Below, piece by piece: positions 42,878 to 51,974 of a DNA stretch of 64,000 nucleotides; the stretch's first letter is position 1, and each line of letters opens with the position of its first letter. Both the position numbers and the translations under genes were made by a program. Source of the DNA: an uncultured Bacteroides sp. (GTDB taxonomy: Bacteria; Bacteroidota; Bacteroidia; Bacteroidales; Bacteroidaceae); the NCBI GenBank assembly GCA_900544675.1, contig UQVZ01000020.1:6376-70375 (forward strand). The letters are read 5' to 3'. The notes beneath the pieces were generated by a model. The model ran no database searches and was not told where the DNA came from. It saw nothing but the letters and a program-made list of their open reading frames with translations.

Positions 42878-44506
42878 ATGAGACTGAATTTTAAAACAAT
42901 ATGCTTTGGGATAGCAGCTGCCTGCACAGTCACAGCCTGCGACCTGGACACGGCTCCCACAACCTCTTTGGATGCTGATGCCGTTTACAAAAACACCGAG
43001 AATGCCGACCGTGTCATACGCGGTGTATGGAACTATATCTTCAACAGCGGTTCCACGTATGCCTCTATTGGCTACGGTGCCGTTATGATAAACGATGACC
43101 TTGCCGGATCGGACGCCGTGCGCACTACCAGCTACGGATATTCTGCCAGCTACAACCTGACCAACGGATACGGACGCGGACAAATCAATGATGTGATGTG
43201 GGATATAGTCTACGACCCAATCAACAACTGCAACGCCGTGCTGGCAAACATTGACAACATCGAAGGCGACCAGACAGAAATAGACCGTATCAAAGGACAA
43301 GCCTATGCCACACGCGGTTTCCTTTACATGCTGTTGGCAAGCCATTATTCCTTTTCCATCGACAAAGACCCCAATGCCGTATGTGCGCCCATCTACACCG
43401 AGCCTACCAGCTACGACATGGCCATCACCGGTAAGCCTGCATCCAGCGTATCGGAAGTTTATGCACAAGCACTTTCAGACCTGAAAAACGGATACGACCT
43501 GATACCGACCGACTATAACCGCGGAGGTAATTCGACCGACCAATATAAAATAGACCATACGGTAGTAACCGGACTTTTAGCGCGTACCAGCCTGTACGCC
43601 CGCGAATGGCAAGACGCTTACAACTATGCTGAAGAAGCCATGAACCTGAAGAGCCGTTATCTGATGAGCGAAACGGAATACAAAAGCGGATTCAACAACG
43701 CCTTGAACCAAGAATGGATGTGGGGCTATTCATGCACAGTCGATGACAACCTGCCTGCCTACAACTTCTATTTTAAGGACACCACTACTCCGGGCAGCTA
43801 CTATTCCTGCCTGAACGTAGACCCTTATTTCAAGGAATTGTTCGAGGACAATGACTACCGCAAGGAGATGCTTTACTGGGGTCCCAATGCCGGATACGGT
43901 GAATGGACCATGCTGAATTCGAAATTCAAGTTTGCCGATATCGACAATATGCTTGCCGACATCGTGATGATGCGTGTATCCGAGATGTACCTCATCAAAG
44001 CAGAAGCAGCCGCATATCTGGGAAAAACCAGTGAAGCACAAAGCTTGCTGAAGGAACTGCGCGACGCACGTATGAAACCGGGCTATACTGCCGCCGAAGT
44101 TTCTGCTACCGGTGACGACCTGTTGAATGAAATCTGGCTGGAACGCCGCAAGGAACTATGGGGAGAAGGATTTGCCTTAACCGACATCATCCGCAACCAG
44201 CAATCGGTAGAACGAAAAACTTGGAGACATGTCGTAGAATGTACTTACGATGAAGAAAATGGAACCGTAACCAATAAAACTCCCATCGTAACCGAGACCG
44301 GCGATGTTATCTTTGCCGATGACAAAGACGAAGCTTACCAAAGCAAATACTGCGTCATCCTGCAGGGACACTCTACCGTCAAACTACCCGATGGAACAGA
44401 TTTCGTTCCGAACAGCAAATACTACTTGTTCCGCATACCTGAACAGGAAGAATTGCAAAACCAGAACTTATACAACGACCATCCGAAGTTGGACATTTAT
44501 AGATAA
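42878..44506 (+). CDS. SusD/RagB lipoprotein (orphan pair)
   Basis: 542 aa lipoprotein (CTVTACDLDTAPTTSLDADAV). SusD features are GQAYATRGFLYMLLASHYSF, MMRVSEMYLIKAEAAAYLG and ERRKELWGEGFALTDIIRNQ. It binds the ligand for its partner SusC. It ends in a strong terminator (44550-44582), so the operon has just two genes. Confidence 0.94.
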   Translation: MRLNFKTICFGIAAACTVTACDLDTAPTTSLDADAVYKNTENADRVIRGVWNYIFNSGSTYASIGYGAVMINDDLAGSDAVRTTSYGYSASYNLTNGYGRGQINDVMWDIVYDPINNCNAVLANIDNIEGDQTEIDRIKGQAYATRGFLYMLLASHYSFSIDKDPNAVCAPIYTEPTSYDMAITGKPASSVSEVYAQALSDLKNGYDLIPTDYNRGGNSTDQYKIDHTVVTGLLARTSLYAREWQDAYNYAEEAMNLKSRYLMSETEYKSGFNNALNQEWMWGYSCTVDDNLPAYNFYFKDTTTPGSYYSCLNVDPYFKELFEDNDYRKEMLYWGPNAGYGEWTMLNSKFKFADIDNMLADIVMMRVSEMYLIKAEAAAYLGKTSEAQSLLKELRDARMKPGYTAAEVSATGDDLLNEIWLERRKELWGEGFALTDIIRNQQSVERKTWRHVVECTYDEENGTVTNKTPIVTETGDVIFADDKDEAYQSKYCVILQGHSTVKLPDGTDFVPNSKYYLFRIPEQEELQNQNLYNDHPKLDIYR

Positions 44507-44549
44507 ACAGAGAAAGGGAATCAATGTTCCCAATGCCGTTCAATCCAAT

Positions 44550-44582
44550 AAAAGAGATGCTTCATATCGGGGCATCTCTTTT
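44550..44582 (+). terminator. Intrinsic terminator after susD
   Basis: Perfect 11-bp stem AAAAGAGATGC/GCATCTCTTTT, loop of 11 nt, with further T-rich sequence. It is followed directly by the dusB promoter. Confidence 0.82.
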
Positions 44583-44589
44583 ATTTTAC

Positions 44590-44597
44590 TACTTTTG
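44590..44597 (+). promoter_or_regulatory. -7 element of dusB
   Basis: TACTTTTG, 34 nt before the ATG at 44631. This shows that the long frame opening at 44304 inside susD is not the gene start. Confidence 0.72.
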
Positions 44598-44630
44598 CAA
44601 ACAAAAATCACCTCAACGAAACTTTTGCCC

Positions 44631-45638
44631 ATGAAGATACGAACAATCGACTTAGGAGAAAGACCCCTCATACTGGCACCGATGGAAGACGTGACCGACC
44701 CGGCTTTCCGCCTGCTCTGCAAGGAGTTTGGAGCCGACATGGTATATACCGAATTCGTTTCGAGCGACGCATTGATACGCTCGGTAGACAAAACGATGAT
44801 GAAACTGAACATCAGTGCCGCCGAACGTCCGGTAGCCATACAGATATATGGCAAGGATACCGCCACGATGGTGGAAGCCGCGCGCATCGTAGAGCAAGCG
44901 CACCCCGACACCCTCGACTTGAATTTCGGTTGCCCCGTGAAGCGTGTGGCAGGCAAGGGAGCAGGTGCCGGACTGTTGCAGAATATCCCCAAGATGCTGG
45001 AAATCACCCGTGCCGTAGTGGATGCCGTACAGATTCCGGTAACGGTAAAGACCCGGCTGGGCTGGGACGAAAACCATAAAGTCATCGTGGAGCTTGCCGA
45101 GCAACTGCAAGATTGCGGCATTGAGGCTTTAACCATTCACGGGCGCACCCGGGCACAGATGTACACCGGCGAGGCGGACTGGACGCTGATAGGCGAAGTG
45201 AAAAACAATCCCCGCATGCGCATCCCTATCATCGGGAACGGTGACATCACCACGCCTCAACGCGCCAAAGAATGTTTCGACCGCTACGGAGTGGACGGCA
45301 TCATGATTGGCCGTGCCAGCTTCGGTCGTCCATGGATATTCAAGGAAATCAAACATTACCTGCAAACCGGCGAGGAACTGCCTCCGCTTTCTCCCCGCTG
45401 GAAGCTGGATGTGTTGCGCCGCGAAGTGCAAGACAGTGTCAACTTGCTTGACGAACGAAGGGGCATCCTACACGTACGCCGTCACTTGGCAGCCTCTCCG
45501 CTGTTTAAAGGCATTCCCAATTTCCGCGACACCCGTATAGCCATGCTCCGTGCCGAAACGCTGGAGGAACTGTTTGCAATATTAGACCAGATAGGTGATA
45601 AGATAACAAGGTTACAATGTGACAATGTGGCAATGTGA
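44631..45638 (+). CDS. dusB: tRNA-dihydrouridine synthase
   Basis: 335 aa. FMN-dependent reduction of uridine in the tRNA D-loop. TIM-barrel start LILAPMEDVTDPAFRLLC, catalytic Cys101 in LNFGCPVKRVAGKGAGAGLL, IHGRTRAQMYTGEADW, GNGDI and GRASFGRPWIF are all present, as in DusB-type enzymes. The last ~10 codons (KITRLQCDNVAM) run into the tandem GACAATG repeats that follow. The C-terminus may therefore have been lengthened or altered by the repeat. Confidence 0.93.
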   Translation: MKIRTIDLGERPLILAPMEDVTDPAFRLLCKEFGADMVYTEFVSSDALIRSVDKTMMKLNISAAERPVAIQIYGKDTATMVEAARIVEQAHPDTLDLNFGCPVKRVAGKGAGAGLLQNIPKMLEITRAVVDAVQIPVTVKTRLGWDENHKVIVELAEQLQDCGIEALTIHGRTRAQMYTGEADWTLIGEVKNNPRMRIPIIGNGDITTPQRAKECFDRYGVDGIMIGRASFGRPWIFKEIKHYLQTGEELPPLSPRWKLDVLRREVQDSVNLLDERRGILHVRRHLAASPLFKGIPNFRDTRIAMLRAETLEELFAILDQIGDKITRLQCDNVAM

Positions 45639-45822
45639 CAATGCGGCAATGTGACAATGTGACAATGCGGCAATGTGACAAGTTAATAGATAGGTAACAT
45701 TAAAAAACCTTGTCAACTTTCTATTAACTTGTCAACTTGTTACCTCGTCAACTTGTTACCTTGTTACCTCGTTACCTCTCTATTAACTTGTCAACTCGTC
45801 ACCTTGTCAACTAATAAATAAA
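45605..45822. repeat. Degenerate tandem and inverted array overlapping the dusB stop
   Basis: The left arm repeats the octamer-like word (TGACAATG/TGGCAATG) about seven times from ~45615. The right arm (45690-45815) repeats CTTGTCAAC and TTGTTACCT/TCGTTACCT. Words such as TAACAAGGT/ACCTTGTTA and GTGACAAGTTAATAG/CTATTAACTTGTCAAC are complementary. It spans the end of dusB and the gap before the DUF3089 gene. Confidence 0.8.
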
Positions 45823-45828
45823 AAAACA

Positions 45829-46797
45829 ATGACCAAACAAACATTACACTTTATCGGGCAATGGATTTTTGCCGCTTTTCTTCTCTTTTCGCTCGCCGCT
45901 TGCGAGCACGAAACGGCTGTAACTATATCCGAACGGATAGACTATGCTGATAACCGATGCTGGTACGAAAACAAACAAGACGCGGAAGGTAAAGACGTTG
46001 ACTTGTTCTACATCGTTCCTACCTGCGTATGGGACTATACTGACAGCTTGGGACAGACCCGGCATCACATGGACATCTTCAATGCGGAACAACGCGCACT
46101 GACAGACCCTTCTATCCTGTTGGCAAAAAGCGTCTTGTCGGACAGTTGCAATTTCTTTTCGCCTTATTACCGCCAGATTTCAATGGACAGTTGGCTGACG
46201 CTGGACACGGCATTGATAGAAGAACGCTTCAAACTGGCTTACCAGGATGTGGCCGACGCTTTCCATTATTACCTGGAACACGATAACCAAGGAAAGCCTT
46301 TCATCCTTGCCGGACACAGCCAAGGAGCCAAAGCGGTCATCGAATTGCTGAAACGGGAAATCACACCCGATATCTACGAACGGCTGATTGCCGCATACGC
46401 CATCGGTTATACCCTTACCCGTGAAGAATTGGATACTTATCCCTACCTGAGCCCGGCACAAGACTCTACAGACACAGGTGTGCTTATCGGATTCAACAGC
46501 GTGACCCGTCCCGATGCCGTTTCTCCTCTTTTCCGCGAGAATGTGGTATGTATCAATCCTGTCAACTGGCGTACCGACGCCACACCGGCCGTTTCTTATC
46601 AGGGATTCAGCGTGTCGCTCGATACTGCCATTCATACGCTCATCGTAACAGGCGTAGACGAAGACCGCTACTTCATTCCCAGTGTAGCAGCCCTTCTGCC
46701 TAAAGGGAACCTGCATGTGCAAGAGTTCAACCTCTACAACGAAGACCTGCGCAAGAACGTATTACAACGTATCCGGGCTTACCGGAAGACACATTGA
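45829..46797 (+). CDS. DUF3089 alpha/beta-hydrolase lipoprotein
   Basis: 322 aa. Lipoprotein signal (FSLAACEHE). The nucleophile elbow GHSQGAKA and alpha/beta-hydrolase pattern (VDLFYIVPTCVWD, AYAIGYTLTREEL, INPVNWR) match DUF3089. A lipase- or esterase-like activity at the periplasmic face is possible; the substrate is unknown. It is followed at once by a bidirectional terminator. Confidence 0.85.
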   Translation: MTKQTLHFIGQWIFAAFLLFSLAACEHETAVTISERIDYADNRCWYENKQDAEGKDVDLFYIVPTCVWDYTDSLGQTRHHMDIFNAEQRALTDPSILLAKSVLSDSCNFFSPYYRQISMDSWLTLDTALIEERFKLAYQDVADAFHYYLEHDNQGKPFILAGHSQGAKAVIELLKREITPDIYERLIAAYAIGYTLTREELDTYPYLSPAQDSTDTGVLIGFNSVTRPDAVSPLFRENVVCINPVNWRTDATPAVSYQGFSVSLDTAIHTLIVTGVDEDRYFIPSVAALLPKGNLHVQEFNLYNEDLRKNVLQRIRAYRKTH

Positions 46798-46800
46798 AAA

Positions 46801-46834
46801 AAGACCGCTACAAGCCTGAACTTGTAGCGGTCTT
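46801..46834. terminator. Bidirectional terminator
   Basis: Perfect 14-bp stem AAGACCGCTACAAG/CTTGTAGCGGTCTT around a 6-nt loop. A run of A precedes it (T on the minus strand). It lies between the convergent DUF3089 and susD genes. Confidence 0.88.
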
Positions 46835-46874
46835 CATAAGAAAAATGTGGCGTTTCTTTTATTCCCGGTTATCT

Positions 46875-48377
46875 TTAATAGTTCTTTTCCATCAACGGAT
46901 TGTAGTCTGTTTCATCCTGAGGTATCTCAAAAATCCATCCGTCTTCATCCGTTCCTTTATCCAAGAATCCACAGAAAGTAATGTTGAAGTTCGTTCCGTC
47001 ACGATGGATAGGCTCTTGCAGACGTTTCAAATCGAACCAGCGGAAACCTTCACCCCATAACTCGATACGACGATGCTGCATGATAGCATCTATCAGCGCG
47101 TCACCACTCAAGTCACATCCGGTCATATCCGGGTCACGTTGCGCGACAAACGTACTTAAATATTCTTTAGCTGCAGTCTCATTACCCGCACGAGCATAGG
47201 CTTCGGCAGCAATAAGATACATTTCCGACAGACGCATAAAAGCATAATCACCTACAGCACTTGCTGTAGAACGTGCCGTAAATTTACGGTTCTGATACAC
47301 ACGCTGGTTATAGCTGCTGCTCGGAACAGATGCCGTACCTGTAGGATCCCACCACTGACGACGGTAATCGTTCGGTCCCATCTTGTCGTAAGTAGCCTGA
47401 TTGATACACTTAATACCTGTACGGATACTGGAAGAATTGAAGTTCCACGACATATAAGCATAGAACGAATAGAAATAAACGGTCTGATCATCTTGTGTCA
47501 ACGCTGCATACATCGCTTCATTGGTTTCCGAACTGATGTCTGCAAATCCGTTCATCAACTCATCGGGAGTCATGATAGACAACCCTTCTGCTTCGGCAAC
47601 CTCAATCGAACGGCGGGCATATTCAGCTGCTTCGGCATAGCGCTGTTGGGTCAATGCCACACGTGCCAGCAAACCTAAAGCTACTTTTTCCGTATAATGA
47701 TTAATGTCTACAGCTTCATATCCCTGCAACAGTTCGGCTGCTTCGGTAAGGTCTGAATTAATGCCTTCATAAACTTCTTCAACCGGCGTACGCGCTATCT
47801 CATTCAGCGTTTCAGAAGTTTCACGGTACGGGACTCCCGGCTGTGTATTGTCTTGCCCGTTAATGTAAGGCTTGGCATAATACTGAACCAGTTGGAAATG
47901 TGCCCATGCGCGAATGCACAACGCTTCTCCACGGACGTATTGTGCCTCTTCGGTCTCTTCTTCAGTCAGGTTTTCCAGCAAACTCAAGTTTTCCAGAATC
48001 AAATTGGCATTCAGGATAAATTTATAATAGGTTTCCCAAATACCATAATTGTATTGAGAGGAGGCATTGGTATTGTAACTCCAGTTCAAGTAACCCTGAT
48101 GCCAAGTCTGGGTATCCCACGTCATATCGTCACCCATCGCTTCGCGTGCGATAATAAATCCGGGCTCACCTCCCATACCTTGATTGCTCAAGTCTTGCGA
48201 CACCATTTTACGATGAATACCGTTCAATGCCGCATAAAGATTATCGACCGATTCATATACCTCACTGGCAGCTACCTGGTCGGTAGGCGTAGTATCCAAA
48301 TAATCGGCACTGCATCCCGAAAACACAAGACTGGAAACTGCCCATGCAAATGTCGCTATATAATTGATTGCTTTCAT
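46875..48377 (-). CDS. SusD/RagB lipoprotein (GH65 locus)
   Basis: Start set at 48377 (MKAINYIAT), 500 aa, with Cys in VFSGCSADY; the longer frame from 48425 overlaps susC. Typical SusD segments are YLDTTPTDQVAASEVY, GEALCIRAWAHFQLVQYYAKPY and RRIELWGEGFRWFDLKRL. Intact, although its partner susC is broken, so its function may be lost or served by another SusC. Confidence 0.93.
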   Translation of the reverse strand: MKAINYIATFAWAVSSLVFSGCSADYLDTTPTDQVAASEVYESVDNLYAALNGIHRKMVSQDLSNQGMGGEPGFIIAREAMGDDMTWDTQTWHQGYLNWSYNTNASSQYNYGIWETYYKFILNANLILENLSLLENLTEEETEEAQYVRGEALCIRAWAHFQLVQYYAKPYINGQDNTQPGVPYRETSETLNEIARTPVEEVYEGINSDLTEAAELLQGYEAVDINHYTEKVALGLLARVALTQQRYAEAAEYARRSIEVAEAEGLSIMTPDELMNGFADISSETNEAMYAALTQDDQTVYFYSFYAYMSWNFNSSSIRTGIKCINQATYDKMGPNDYRRQWWDPTGTASVPSSSYNQRVYQNRKFTARSTASAVGDYAFMRLSEMYLIAAEAYARAGNETAAKEYLSTFVAQRDPDMTGCDLSGDALIDAIMQHRRIELWGEGFRWFDLKRLQEPIHRDGTNFNITFCGFLDKGTDEDGWIFEIPQDETDYNPLMEKNY

Positions 48378-48411
48378 AAATTCTTTTCTTTTTAAGTCTT
48401 TAACTCCGTTT

Positions 48412-51400
48412 TTAGAATGATACATTCAACCCCAATGTAATGTTTCGGGCAGGCATATATTCATTATAACTTACTCCGGCATAGTTGGCTTGCGGGTTCA
48501 ATCCCTGGCGTGCCTTAAGCATAAACAGATTTTCGGCGCTGACACTCAGACGGGCATTCTTTACCATAATGTGATGCAACCATTTCGCCGGGAAGTTATA
48601 CGATAATGTTATGGTACGTAAATTCAGGTAATTGGCACTGGTCAACCAACGGGTAGAATAGCTCTGTCCGATACTGGTTGAATGGGTGCTGTTGGCATCC
48701 AGACGCGGCACATCAGTTATATCACCCGGTTTCTGCCATGCTTTCTTCACATCTTCCGACATGGCATAACCAAATTCTCCCACATCCATCAGGTTAGCAT
48801 AAGTCAGGTCGAGCACTTTTCCTCCCAATGAGTAAGAGAATACGGCAGAAAGCTCGAAGTCCTTGTAACCCAGATTGAAATTGAAACCACCATACAGTTT
48901 CGGAATAGCCGAACCGCTGTAATCATATTTCGCATAACGGTAAGAGTTGGTCAGTTGCTTGCCGTCAATCGTTACCAACGTACTTTTCACCGATTCCGAC
49001 AAAGTTCCGTCTGCTTCATTGTACGCCTCGGTATCCAGATAGTACAGACCGTCACCGTTGTCCGGATTCACGCCGTACCACTGACGGAGCCAGAAGTCAT
49101 AAATGGAATGACCCACCATGTATTTCTTACTGGAAGTAACAATACCATTTTCGTTACCTGCCGGAAGTTGGGTTACTTCGTTTTTAATATGTGTTCCGTT
49201 CACACCGATTGACAAGGTCCAGTCATTGCGGCGGATAAACTGATAGTTCAAATCAAACTCAACACCATTGTTCTTTACCTTACCGATATTCTGCACAATA
49301 GAGCTTACCCCGTTCGAAAGCGGAATGGAGGTATCAAAAAGCAAGTCTTTTGACTGCTTGATGAAATATTCCAAACTACCAGTCAGACGACTGTCAAAAA
49401 GCCCGAATTCGATTGCCACATCGGTAGATACTTGTGTTTCCCACTTCAGGTTTGTATTTGACAGATTCGACAAATAAATACCAGACTCAGTGGCATTGTT
49501 GATGCCTAAAGTGTACAACAACTGGTAAGGATAATAGCTGGCATCCGAGTCTGCGTCCAGAATGGCGTCATTACCTGTCTGTCCGTAAGAAGCACGCAGT
49601 TTCAAGTTATCAATCCAGCTCACATCCTTCATGAAATTCTCTTCACTGATACGCCAGGAAGCACCGAACGACCAGAAATTACCCCAACGGTTATCTTTCG
49701 AGAAACGTGAAGAACCATCGTGACGGTAAGAAACAGAAAGGTAATACTTATCGGCATAGTCATAATTCAAACGGCCGAAATATCCTTCTTTCCGGTAACG
49801 GTTGGTAAACGAACTCAGCTCGCTGATGGAAGTGAAATTCTCGAAATCATAGATGCCCGAAATCACTTCACCAAGCTTCATTGCATATTCGTATTCATAT
49901 TTATATTCGTAATTCTCATGACCTAACAGCACATCAAATGAATGCTTGCCAAACGACTTGCTGTAATTGATTAACTGGTTGAAAGTCTGTGTCAGCGTAC
50001 GGGTAGTCAACAGATTCAGACGTCCTGGTCCCGCAGTTCCGTCACCTACTAAAGGATTTTCGTACACCTTCCGGCGTAAATCAGTATTTTCCAATGCATA
50101 ATTTACTGTCAGGCTCAACCCTTCTATCGGTGTGATAGTGGCATAAACACGTGCAGTTGTGTTCATGTTCGAAATTTCACGATTGTTCCATAGCGTTTCG
50201 GCAATGGCATCACGTCCGTTATTCGAAATACGTGCCCCATCATAATCATACGTGTACTGACTGGGGTCAGTGGTCGGATTGTTGTCTGCATCCAGATAAG
50301 CACCGGTTTCCAAATCATGCTTGTGTACCGGATAAATAGGTGCCATGGTACGGACAAAACGTGACAGGTTACTGCATGCGCTCGAGTTATCCGAAGTAGA
50401 AGTGGAATAATTGGAGTTCGTACGTACAACGCCCAAATTCACGCCCGACTTAAACCATTTCACCGGATATACATTGTAGTTTACACGTCCTGAATAACGT
50501 TCGAAATCGGTTTTCAGCATATATCCGTTATCTTTCAGATAACCTACCGAAGCATAACTGTCGCTCTTCTCCGTGCTTCCATTATAGCTTACGTTGTATT
50601 CCTGACGGTAACCCGTCGAATAAGCCGCATCTTCCCAGTCAAGGTCATCTCCCCATTTCAACGCACTGGCAGCCGGATTCAGCAATCCATCTGTGCCTAC
50701 AATTTCCCCATCGGCAATCCCTACAAACGGATTGTATTTCAACTGGTCGATAATACCTGCCGAAGCCTGCTGGGCAGCCTCTGCTGCCGAAGCTCCACTG
50801 GTAATATAGGAATTTTTCAACATCTGCCATTGCAAAGGATAATAATCATACACGCCGACACGCGCATAATCATTGTAAGCGCGATTCGACCATCCCTGAG
50901 ATATATTGAGCGTAATGCCGGCTCCTCCAGAAGTGTTCGAGCCCTTTTTAGTCGTAATCAAGATAACGCCGTTACCTGCACTCGAACCATAAAGCGAAGT
51001 AGAAGCGGCATCCTTCAATACCGTCATCGATTCGATATCAGTCGGATTAATATTGGAAATATCTCCATTGTACACTGCTCCATCCACTACATACAACGGC
51101 GCATTTGAAGCATTGACCGAGCCAAAACCACGAATACGGACCGATGCAGATTCACCCGGCTGTCCTAAAGCCGATGTAACCTGCACACCCGATGTATTCG
51201 TTGGTAAGGGCACGTTTCTCTATACTTTTGGCACCTACAACACTTGCCGAACCTGTAAAGGATGACTTCTTGGCTGTACCGTAAGCTACTACCACCACTT
51301 CATCCATCACCTCCGAATCATTCCGCAACTCAATGTGCATCACTCCATCTTTAATAGTAACTTGCTGAGTTTCCATACCAATGTATGAAATCCGCAAATG

Positions 51401-51613
51401 TTTTGCCGTAGCAGGGACACGCGACAAATCAAACTTGCCGTCAACGTCTGTAACCGTCCCCATATTTGTCCCTACAACAAGCACTGAAGCTCCGATAATA
51501 GGCTGCCCGTCTTCAGCAGAGACTACGACACCCGTCACTTTGGATACTTGTGCCATAACCAATCCCACGCTCAGAATAAGCATAGGAAATAGTAAAGTCA
51601 GTCTTTTTTTCAT
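48412..51613 (-). pseudogene. SusC/RagA transporter broken by a frameshifting deletion
   Basis: Two overlapping frames together make one SusC. The first (51613-51152) has the signal peptide, carboxypeptidase-like domain, TonB-box region (VVVVAYGTAKKSSFTGSAS) and ends its homology at IEKRALTN. The second (to 48412) resumes at NTSGVQVTSALGQPGESASVRIRG. Intact relatives have about seven residues (V-S/T-KALEG) between these points. The break at ~51198-51202 is thus a deletion of about 20 nt, not a homopolymer slip. Everything else, including the barrel and final residues, is intact, so the event looks recent. A sequencing or assembly cause is less likely but not excluded. Confidence 0.88.
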
Positions 51614-51729
51614 AATTCTCTCTCTCTTTTTAATGAATACACATACGATAGTTTTTTTCTAATTCTCTTTTCGTTTAGATTTCCCGAATCGATTTTCCTA
51701 TAGGATATTTATTAAGCTTAATTATGGTG

Positions 51730-51737
51730 CAAATGTA
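51730..51737 (-). promoter_or_regulatory. -7 element of the GH65-locus susC
   Basis: TACATTTG on the minus strand with TTG 19 nt upstream. The leader would be about 110 nt. The promoter remains intact although the gene is broken. Confidence 0.68.
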
Positions 51738-51911
51738 TGTATAAATTTTAATATTGCAATATTTTTGTTATTAAATTGTTCGCAAAACATTGCTTTTTAA
51801 CACATCAGACAAAATACATCCAATATCACAGCAAAAGCATAAACAAACCAGTGACAAACAATTTGATACAACAATCGATGCTCCATCTACCAACATTAGC
51901 ACTTCTATTAA

Positions 51912-51951
51912 CAAAAACGTCGGTAAACCTTGTTTTCAAAGCTACCGACGT
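51912..51951 (-). terminator. Intrinsic terminator of the GH65 gene
   Basis: ACGTCGGTA (51917-51925) pairs with TACCGACGT (51943-51951), with a T-run after the stem on the minus strand (51912-51916). Confidence 0.82.
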
Positions 51952-51974
51952 TATTTTCTTGCCAAAAAGTATTC

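Larger units (their letters stand above)
51614..51974. other. Intergenic region upstream of the broken susC
   Basis: 361 AT-rich bases. It holds the susC -7 element (51730-51737), a CAA (TTG on the minus strand) at about 51757 at a fitting -33 distance, and the terminator of the GH65 gene (51912-51951). No ORF convincing on either strand. Confidence 0.7.

Noticed and set aside
44304..44630. N-terminal extension of dusB into susD
   Set aside because: A terminator (44550-44582) and a -7 box (44590-44597) lie between, and DusB homology starts at 44631.
51152..51613. Short SusC-like ORF as an independent small protein
   Set aside because: Its sequence is the N-terminus of the SusC continued in the next frame; better explained as one broken gene.
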